A stretch of 12,878 bases of DNA from Nitrososphaeraceae archaeon (GTDB taxonomy: Archaea > Thermoproteota > Nitrososphaeria > Nitrososphaerales > Nitrososphaeraceae). The stretch lies in the NCBI GenBank assembly GCA_025449515.1, contig JANWJI010000050.1:1-12878 (forward strand). Reading direction: 5' to 3'. The position numbers were made by a program, and so were the translations under genes. Shown here one piece after another: positions 7,505 through 12,878 of the stretch. Under the pieces are notes generated by a model. The model saw only the letters and a list, made by a program, of their open reading frames with translations. It did not search any database and had not been told where the DNA came from. Every line of letters starts with the position of its first letter. Within the stretch, counting starts at the first letter, position 1.

Positions 7505-7885
7505 GTGGGCTATTGCAAAGTAAAAAGGTCAAGAAAGATTCTAATGGTCGGTTATGAGGCAGACGCTAGCACAGCATTACATAAGGTGTTAGAACAAGAC
7601 GGTTTCATTGATGATTCATATGAGGATCCTCTCTATGCTTTAGCGCACTTCACGGCTCATTTCTATGATCTATTGATTCTTGACATTAAAATGCCCAAGA
7701 TGCGGGGTTTTTCGTTCTATAAAGAGATCCGGAAACTAATAAAAATATGAAAATATTTTTTCTTAGCCGGAGAAATCGACTATGGGATATATTCTGATAT
7801 ACTTTCCTCGCTCCAAGCCACGTATTTTATTAGGAAGCATATAACAAATGAAGAACTCTTAAAGCATATAGGAAGTAATGTGTAG
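7505..7885 (+). pseudogene. Degenerate response-regulator receiver domain with in-frame TGA
   Basis: From GTG 7505, residues 11-78 are a receiver domain: 'KILMVGYEADAS', then 'LLILDIKMPKMRGFSFYKEI' with the phospho-acceptor Asp60 kept. A TGA at 7748-7750 stops it at 81 residues, but the same frame runs on with 'KYFFLAGEIDYGIYSDI' and 'YFIRKHITNEELLKHI' to TAG 7883-7885, giving the missing strands 4-5 and the conserved Lys. The whole frame is about 126 codons, normal for a single-domain receiver. The acidic pair after strand 1 (usually Asp-Asp) is Gly-Tyr here and Lys-Pro is Lys-His, so function was probably lost before or with the stop. It resembles the two intact receivers downstream of the kinase and lies about 100 bases upstream of the kinase. 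Confidence 0.75.
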
Positions 7886-7982
7886 TGGTCGTGAAAATTA
7901 TTAACCCATATGCCGATTCGATGAGTAAAGAAGGTGTCTTCTCTTAAAAAAATGGCATATCGACAAAACCAGTATTGTTATA

Positions 7983-9785
7983 TTGGCAATAATTGCTGCT
8001 GTCGTATTAGGAATAGCACTCTTTTCATATCATTATTCTACTTTTACTTCTCACAAAATTGTCGATATCGCTTTACAGGATGTAAGATCAGAGACCCGAA
8101 TTGAAGCACATGACATTTCACAAATATTTACAAACAAATTACAAACTGTTGGCGCTCTTTTACAAACACTTGTTGATGCTCCTGCCATACATAACAATGA
8201 ATACAAAAGAGCGGACATTATTATTGACAATAGACAACACTCTTCAAGTGATATCACTGACTTTTACATGTGGCTTAATAAAGATGGCAAAATAAATTGG
8301 ATAAGCAATATCAATGAAAGTAGCTATCAAAAATACAAGGGAAAAGATCTAAGTTATAGACCATATTTTGCTATCCCGAAAGAAACTCACACAGTATACT
8401 ACAGCAGTTTGATAGAATCGAATGACAAGGTTCCAAGACTATACATATCATATCCTGTCATCAATAGGACAGGCACTGGTAATGATAACGGAATACTTAC
8501 CGGCGCAGTAGTTGCTTCAATCAGACTCGAAAGTTTGGGTAACTTCTTGAAAAACCAGTTATACCCGCAATTTAATAGTACTATAGGATTATTGGACAAA
8601 AATGGAATAATTCTATACGCTACTGGGTCCCAGCAATTCGCAGGAGAATATATTTTTGGCGATAAATTTCAATCTGCTCTCTCTTCTCAGTTTCATCCTC
8701 CTGAATCGAAGAGTCTCCTAAATGACTTGATAGGGGATTCGTTGCAGGGAAATACAGGCTCTGGAGATATTCCCATTAACGGTAAAATGAATACTATTGC
8801 ATATCAGCCGGTAGTAGTTAACGGTAAGGATTTTCTAATTTTATATGTTAATGCACAGCAAAATCTTGCAAGTGATGTAAGTGCATTAATTGACCAGCAG
8901 CAATACTTTATAGTATTGATGGTAACAGTAATAGGAGGAGTAGCATTTATCATTATGTTCTTAGTTTTCTCATGGAATAAGAGATTGAAGACGATTGTAA
9001 ATGCAAGAACAGGAGAGCTAAAAATAGCAAATGATTCTTTAGCAGAATCAAACCAACAGCTTGCGCTAGCTAACCAGCAGTTGAAAATCCATGGTAAGAT
9101 GCAAAATGAATTTATCAATATAGCAAGTCATGAAATGAAGACGCCTACTCAAGCTATTCTTGGTTACTCTAAGCTAATACAGCGACATCCTGAAAAAAGA
9201 GATGAAATGATACAGGCGATATCTAGGAATGCCTCAAGACTTCAAAGGTTAACAAGTGATATACTGGATGTTACTCGAATCGAAAGCGGATCATTACGAC
9301 TCAATTTAGAGACGTTCAACCTCAATGAAGTAATATCCGACATGGTAGACGACTACGCAAACGAGATTGAAAGATCTGATAATGATGTTAAGTTAATTCA
9401 TCAAGGACATAATGAGATTATTCAGATCGAAGGGGATAAGAGCCGTCTAACCCAAGTTATTTATAACCTAATGGGTAATGCAGTCAAGTTCACGACACAA
9501 GGTAGCATAATAATCAAAGCGGAAATAGAGAAAGAGGATAACAAGGCTCTAGTAAGTGTAAAGGACACCGGGTCTGGAATAGATCCTGAAATAATGCCAA
9601 AGCTATTTACAAAATTTGTTGCAAAATCTAATACAGGTACTGGACTAGGACTATTCATCTCAAAAAGCATTATTGAAGCTCATGGAGGCAAGATTTGGGC
9701 TATGAACAACCATTCTTCAGATGGAAATAGTAGAGCAGGAGCTATCTTTACGTTTAGTATCCCATTAAGTCGAGGGGCAAACTAG
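7983..9785 (+). CDS. Membrane sensor histidine kinase with extracytoplasmic Cache domain
   Basis: A 600-residue kinase. Segments in order: N-terminal membrane helix (about 1-17); extracytoplasmic double-Cache-like sensor (about 20-300) with 'DFYMWLNKDGKINWISNI', 'YRPYF' and 'LYISYPVI' typical of Cache folds; second membrane helix (308-330); short coiled coil rich in Asn, Gln and Leu (338-372); HisKA with the phospho-acceptor His383 in 'NIASHEMKTPTQ'; and HATPase_c with N box 'QVIYNLMGNAVKFT' (491-504), G1 'DTGSGID' (528-534), F box 'LFTKFV' and G2 'GTGLGLFISKSI'. It should autophosphorylate on ligand sensing and pass phosphate to the receivers just downstream (RR1 starts 13 bases after its stop). 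The start is uncertain: TTG 7983 falls inside the first helix, and the frame is open upstream to 7929 with a better cationic N-terminus but no standard start. Confidence 0.93.
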   Translation: MAIIAAVVLGIALFSYHYSTFTSHKIVDIALQDVRSETRIEAHDISQIFTNKLQTVGALLQTLVDAPAIHNNEYKRADIIIDNRQHSSSDITDFYMWLNKDGKINWISNINESSYQKYKGKDLSYRPYFAIPKETHTVYYSSLIESNDKVPRLYISYPVINRTGTGNDNGILTGAVVASIRLESLGNFLKNQLYPQFNSTIGLLDKNGIILYATGSQQFAGEYIFGDKFQSALSSQFHPPESKSLLNDLIGDSLQGNTGSGDIPINGKMNTIAYQPVVVNGKDFLILYVNAQQNLASDVSALIDQQQYFIVLMVTVIGGVAFIIMFLVFSWNKRLKTIVNARTGELKIANDSLAESNQQLALANQQLKIHGKMQNEFINIASHEMKTPTQAILGYSKLIQRHPEKRDEMIQAISRNASRLQRLTSDILDVTRIESGSLRLNLETFNLNEVISDMVDDYANEIERSDNDVKLIHQGHNEIIQIEGDKSRLTQVIYNLMGNAVKFTTQGSIIIKAEIEKEDNKALVSVKDTGSGIDPEIMPKLFTKFVAKSNTGTGLGLFISKSIIEAHGGKIWAMNNHSSDGNSRAGAIFTFSIPLSRGAN

Positions 9786-9798
9786 TCAGTTCATAGAT

Positions 9799-10233
9799 AT
9801 GGCCTATAATAATAACAACGATGATAACAACAGTAATAGGATACTACTGGTAGACGATGAGATCGATATTACGACGGTTTATACCCTGGGTCTTCAGGAT
9901 AATGGTTTTCAAGTTGATGCCTTCAACGATCCCACACAAGCCCTATCAGATTTCAAGAATGGCTCCTACGACTTCGTGCTTATAGACTATAAAATGCCAA
10001 AGATGAACGGATCTAAGCTATATCAAGAGATAAGGAAGATAGATGACAAAGTTAAGATCTGCTTTATCACAGCGTTCGATGTGTATCATGGAGAGATCAA
10101 GAAAGAATTTCTGAATAGTTTGAATACAACGCATCAAGATAAAGAAGGAAGACTAGATGTAGAATGCTTTATTCAAAAACCTATCGACATAGACAAGTTA
10201 GTAAAACGAATAAAGGAAGAATTGAATTCATGA
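9799..10233 (+). CDS. Single-domain response regulator (receiver only), RR1
   Basis: A 144-residue stand-alone receiver. After an Asn-rich start (residues 3-13) come strand 1 and the acidic pair 'ILLVDDE' (Asp19, Asp20), the phospho-acceptor Asp63 in 'FVLIDYKMPKMNG', Thr91 in 'CFITAFD', and Lys127-Pro128 in 'CFIQKP'. All catalytic positions are intact. There is an extra loop between strand 4 and strand 5 (about 100-120). There is no DNA-binding or enzymatic output domain, so it acts by protein contact or as a phosphate relay/sink (known for this class; exact role inferred). Only 13 bases separate it from the kinase, so it is probably in the same mRNA and the kinase's cognate partner. Confidence 0.93.
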   Translation: MAYNNNNDDNNSNRILLVDDEIDITTVYTLGLQDNGFQVDAFNDPTQALSDFKNGSYDFVLIDYKMPKMNGSKLYQEIRKIDDKVKICFITAFDVYHGEIKKEFLNSLNTTHQDKEGRLDVECFIQKPIDIDKLVKRIKEELNS

Positions 10234-10299
10234 TATCAATAACATGTGTATTACTGATTACCAATAGTAATGCTGTTACTGCTAGTGGAGTTGATGATA

Positions 10300-10692
10300 A
10301 TGACAAGTCGTGACAATAATGCTATGGCAAGAATATTACTCGTCGATAACGAACCTGATAACACTTCAGTTTTAAGTATGGGTCTAGAAGACGAGGGATA
10401 TAAGGTTGATGCATTTAATGATCCTGTAGTAGCACTCCATAAATTTAGACCCAACTGCTATTCTTTGGTAATACTAGATATTAATATGCCTAAAATGAAT
10501 GGATATGATTTATATAGAGAAATAAGGAAATTGGACAATAAGATAAAGGTGTGCTTTCTGACTGCATCTGAACTATATAATACCTTAAAGATTCCACCTG
10601 ATGAAATATGGCGTCACACTAAATGGTTCATATCAAAGCCTATAGATTTAGATAAGTTAGTGGAAGAAATAAAGAAAGAATTGGCTTCATAA
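10300..10692 (+). CDS. Single-domain response regulator (receiver only), RR2
   Basis: A second receiver, clearly a paralogue of RR1 ('VDAFNDP', 'MPKMNG', 'IDLDKL/IDIDKL' shared). From the start chosen here it is 130 residues. Phospho-acceptor Asp60 lies in 'LVILDINMPKMNG', Thr88 in 'CFLTASE' and Lys113 in 'FISKP'. The second acidic residue after strand 1 is Asn ('LLVDNEPD'), which may weaken Mg2+ binding. The frame is open to ATG 10270, but the added residues are a hydrophobic run unlike RR1; ATG 10300 has a GGAG 9 bases upstream and gives 'MTSRDNNAMARILLVDNE', matching RR1's layout. ATG 10324 is another option. It lies about 66 bases after RR1, likely in the same operon. No output domain. 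Confidence 0.88.
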   Translation: MTSRDNNAMARILLVDNEPDNTSVLSMGLEDEGYKVDAFNDPVVALHKFRPNCYSLVILDINMPKMNGYDLYREIRKLDNKIKVCFLTASELYNTLKIPPDEIWRHTKWFISKPIDLDKLVEEIKKELAS

Positions 10693-11209
10693 TCGTATAT
10701 ATCCGATTTTGCCAGGTCTCTCTAAAAAGCTCTTAGGCAATGTGTAAATCCAACTTCATAACAAGTGTGTTAAATAATACAAAACATTGGGAATGGTTTA
10801 GTTACTCTAATAATTGTGGACATGTCTACCCGTTAAATTGATCGTTTGATCGGTTTTTGGTTCATTATTCGACAATTTTTGCGATATGATAGAAATGCAG
10901 GGCTGAAGACTTACCGACTATCCGGAAAGAAAGCTATTAGACAGATTGAATTAATGAATCCAAAGTAAAATTATAAAAATAGAAGATAGATTGCGATATT
11001 GAGGAAGATAGTTGTGCTGCTAGTCGTCCTATACTATAACCCAATTGGATTCAAGGAGACAAGTCTAGGAATGTTCAAAGCCACAAAAGTCGTTAAAATC
11101 TTATCTGTCTGCGGATTGGCTATAGAGTATGGTAGCAAACTAATGCTGTATTAATCTATCTTCAATACTTTGTTCGTCAAAATACATATAAAAAAATGGC
11201 CTCGGTCCA

Positions 11210-11594
11210 GTCATTCATTACCATAATCGCAGCGTGCCGGCGATGAATTTGGAGTTTAGTAGAATAGCCAGTCCTGTCTTAAGCGCCATAGGTTTCAGCT
11301 AAGCCGGCAAGCTCTCTAGCCGTAGTTAAAGAACCCGAATGCGTCTTCAGTACCGTCGGTTGCGACAGATGCCGGCGATGCCGGCGAGGGACTAGACGTA
11401 GTGGGTACAGCAAGTCTTGTCTTCAATATCCCAAGTTGCAGCGTGCCGGCGATGCCGACTAGGGACCTATGTAGAATAAAGCTTGCCTCATTACCATAAG
11501 TATCAGCAACGGCCGTAGTTAACGGTACCCTTTGGTCTAGTCTTCAATACGACTAGCTGCAGCAGCGTGCCGGCGATGCCGGCAACGGATCTAC
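11210..11594 (+). repeat. Four degenerate GC-rich repeats centred on a 6-3-6 palindrome
   Basis: Four copies share the order GTCTTCAATA-like element, 26-29 bases, then (GCAGC)GT-GCCGGC-GAT-GCCGGC, then an AGGGACTA-like tail and a GTAG-containing stretch. Core positions: 11236-11250 (right half decayed), 11371-11385 (perfect), 11445-11459 (one mismatch), 11569-11583 (perfect). The leading element begins at 11210 (as GTCATTCATTA), 11343, 11419 and 11540. Because GCCGGC is its own complement, each full core is both a direct and an inverted repeat with a 3-base centre. Extra shared pieces are CATTACCATAA (near 11215 and 11489) and GCCGTAGTTAA (11319 and 11512), so longer blocks were duplicated and then diverged. 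Not a CRISPR array: spacing is uneven and spacers are related. Confidence 0.7.
11537..11556. repeat. Inverted repeat CTAGTC-N8-GACTAG
   Basis: A perfect 6-bp inverted repeat around the TTCAATAC of repeat copy 4. The other copies do not keep both arms, so this may be chance or specific to this copy. Confidence 0.35.
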
Positions 11595-11694
11595 AAGAAG
11601 TGATACACTATGATACTCTTCGGCACCACTTTGTAGGATATGATTTATTAGACTTGCATTATAGGACGGTCTGTGAATTGAATCAAGAGTCAAG

Positions 11695-11711
11695 AGTTGA
11701 CCAAGTCAACT
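11695..11711. promoter_or_regulatory. Perfect palindrome AGTTGAC-CAA-GTCAACT, candidate operator
   Basis: A 7-bp perfect inverted repeat with a 3-base centre. Single half sites (GTCAA at 11689, GTTGAC at 11728-11733, TTGAC at 11803-11807) lie around it. The layout fits a dimeric helix-turn-helix regulator site. It lies about 290 bases upstream of the MEDS gene. Confidence 0.45.
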
Positions 11712-11821
11712 TTGCCTCGATGTTGTAGTTGACTAGCCCGTTAATTTTATCCTCGGGACTAAGAATACTAAAATTGGTTAGCTTAATGTCCCGTCTCATT
11801 TCTTGACTATATGCGATAGCG

Positions 11822-11836
11822 CTGGTCAAGGACCAG
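11822..11836. promoter_or_regulatory. Perfect palindrome CTGGTC-AAG-GACCAG, candidate operator
   Basis: A 6-bp perfect inverted repeat with a 3-base centre, the same 6-3-6 geometry as the upstream palindromes but different arm sequence. Its centre is 126 bases from the centre of the previous palindrome. It lies about 160 bases before the MEDS gene. Confidence 0.4.
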
Positions 11837-11907
11837 ATTGGAAAGAATTGAATTTGATAGGATTAGGCAGAGATGTGCAACATTTTTCAGAAGGGGCAAC
11901 CAAGAGA

Positions 11908-11930
11908 AATCCTGTGATAATCCTGTGATA
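11908..11930 (+). repeat. 11-bp tandem repeat AATCCTGTGAT x2
   Basis: Two exact adjacent copies of AATCCTGTGAT, about one helical turn each, lie 67 bases before the GTG of the MEDS gene. The position just upstream of the likely promoter suggests an activator or repressor binding pair; slippage duplication is the alternative. Confidence 0.55.
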
Positions 11931-11954
11931 ATTATGCAAAACATCTTGAGATCA

Positions 11955-11962
11955 TTTATATC
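11955..11962 (+). promoter_or_regulatory. Weak candidate TATA box of the MEDS gene
   Basis: TTTATATC lies 35-42 bases upstream of the GTG at 11997, giving a likely transcription start near 11985 and a leader of about a dozen bases. A second A/T patch (TAAATATA, 11974-11981) sits too close to the start for a normal leader. Choice is uncertain. Confidence 0.3.
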
Positions 11963-11996
11963 AATTGTTGCACTAAATATAACTTAGAACTATAGA

Positions 11997-12878
11997 GTGT
12001 CTGAAAAGGAAAATCATCTCTTGGCTGTCTATACTAATAAAGATAAAGAACTGGAAGATGCTGTGCATTTTGTAAAAATTGGTTTAGATAATAATGAGAC
12101 ATCTCTGCTTATCATTAACGAGCAAGGTACGAGCAAGAATGAGGTTCAAGAAAGAATTCATAGGAAATACAATATGACTTATGATGAGATAGAAAAGCTT
12201 CAATCGAAAGGCGATTTATCTATTGTAACTTCTTCTGAATGGTATCTTTCTAATCATCTTAGCGAAGCTAGCGGTGTTGGCGGCCGTGGTGGAAGTAATA
12301 ATAGCATTCAAAATAAATTAATGGTGCATAAAGAAAAGGTCAGACAATCGTGGATCAATTTGGTAAATAACGCAGTGAGCAGAGGAAAGATGGGCGCCAG
12401 AGTATTTGTAAGTACTAGTCTATTCTTTAGACTTGGATTAGCAAAGGAATTTTTAGATTATGAATTTATGCTTCCAGTCAACTTTGGTTTTCCGATTGTT
12501 GTGATCTGCGCTTATCAAGCTAGTGATTTATCATCATATACGAGCAGTGAAGAAATTAGGAAGCTTTCTTTACATCATTCATATATACAGATAAGCAATA
12601 AATATGATGTAATTGAAAATCCTCCCACAAATGGTCATATCGCTATTCTATATGACAATGAGGATTATCGAGACACATTAGTTACAAATTATATCAATAA
12701 GGGATTAAAAAGAAGACAATTATGCGTTTATGCTAGCATAAAATGCCATAATGATGCACATCTAAGAAAAATAAAGTCAAGTATTATTAATTTTGATGAT
12801 AATATTAAAGACGAGAATCTGTTGGTTATCAACTTATCCTCATACTATGTTGCGGCTATGACTAATGATCTAAGTCCA
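11997..12878 (+). CDS. MEDS-domain sensory protein with two domain copies, 3' end outside the window
   Basis: An open frame of 294 codons with no stop before the window end, so the protein is partial. The start is GTG 11997; an in-frame TAG lies at 11985-11987. Residues 7-41 ('HLLAVYTNKDKELEDAVHFV') begin a MEDS (methanogen/methylotroph DcmR sensory) domain that runs to about 200, with core strands 'ARVFVST', 'FPIVVICAYQ' and the late 'LHHSYIQI'. A second copy begins at 'HIAILYDNEDYRDTLVTNYI' (214-233). Between the strands of domain 1 is a Gly-rich loop (93-99) and a Lys/Gln-rich insert. MEDS domains are RecA/KaiC-like sensory folds of unknown ligand, often joined to kinases or HTH domains; any such partner would lie beyond the window. 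The non-coding region before it is rich in palindromes that may control it. Confidence 0.82.
   Translation, partial: MSEKENHLLAVYTNKDKELEDAVHFVKIGLDNNETSLLIINEQGTSKNEVQERIHRKYNMTYDEIEKLQSKGDLSIVTSSEWYLSNHLSEASGVGGRGGSNNSIQNKLMVHKEKVRQSWINLVNNAVSRGKMGARVFVSTSLFFRLGLAKEFLDYEFMLPVNFGFPIVVICAYQASDLSSYTSSEEIRKLSLHHSYIQISNKYDVIENPPTNGHIAILYDNEDYRDTLVTNYINKGLKRRQLCVYASIKCHNDAHLRKIKSSIINFDDNIKDENLLVINLSSYYVAAMTNDLSP

Larger units (their letters stand above)
10693..11996. other. 1.3-kb non-coding region with repeat and palindrome cluster
   Basis: No intact gene on either strand. The first 500 bases are plain AT-rich DNA with stops in all frames. From about 11210 to 11600 the DNA turns GC-rich and repetitive, followed by two perfect palindromes and an 11-bp tandem repeat leading up to the MEDS gene. 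The hexamer GCCGGC occurs seven times between 11236 and 11583 and I found none elsewhere in the window by eye. I see no tRNA-like fold. Confidence 0.6.

Noticed and set aside
8804..9118. 104-codon minus-strand ORF inside the kinase gene
   Set aside because: Lies fully antisense to the conserved kinase reading frame; a shadow frame.
10840..10862. GATCGTTTGATCGG followed by a T run as a terminator
   Set aside because: A direct repeat rather than a hairpin, and about 150 bases past the RR2 stop; an oligo-T terminator is possible but not distinct from other T runs here.
11210..11594. CRISPR array interpretation of the GC-rich repeats
   Set aside because: Intervals are uneven (135, 74, 124), copies are degenerate, the sequences between copies are related to each other, and there is no cas gene or leader.

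Overview
The window looks like part of an ammonia-oxidising archaeon (Nitrososphaeria/Thaumarchaeota), most likely of the Nitrososphaera/Nitrosocosmicus type. This is inferred from AT-rich DNA with long gene-poor gaps, archaeal TATA boxes close to start codons, few Shine-Dalgarno sites, TTG/GTG starts, and the gene mix: a DUF1059 protein, a MEDS-domain sensor, a DinB protein, a Cache histidine kinase with stand-alone receivers, and a FrsA-like hydrolase. No rRNA, tRNA, transposase, integrase or CRISPR array was seen.

Left part (1-5250). A decayed alpha/beta hydrolase (46-505, one frameshift) is followed by a small coding remnant and a minus-strand run: DUF1059 protein (745-939), a short hypothetical (1022-1228) and a VOC/glyoxalase-fold protein (1366-1860) that is richer in G+C than its surroundings. 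A minus-strand helical protein of unknown role (2162-2593) lies divergently from a SAM-dependent methyltransferase (2866-3849) that has a perfect archaeal TATA box. About 1.4 kb follows with no intact gene but a possible decayed minus-strand gene ending at a hairpin.

Middle part (5250-7900). A small hypothetical gene with its own TATA box (5252-5503), a DinB-family gene split by a single in-frame TAA (6125-6655), and a receiver-domain gene split by a single in-frame TGA (7505-7885).

Right part (7980-12878). An apparent signalling operon: a membrane Cache-sensor histidine kinase followed by two single-domain response regulators with no output domain. With the broken receiver upstream, three receivers surround one kinase. 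Next comes about 1.3 kb of non-coding DNA holding the most unusual structure in the window. Four GC-rich repeat copies are each centred on a 6-3-6 palindrome (GCCGGC-GAT-GCCGGC or a decayed form). Two further perfect palindromes of the same 6-3-6 layout but different sequence follow, then an 11-bp tandem repeat. This block lies directly upstream of a gene, open at the window end, that encodes a protein with two apparent MEDS sensory domains (11997-12878).

Several genes are broken by one small lesion each. This could be real decay or assembly/sequencing error, and read-level checking would decide.
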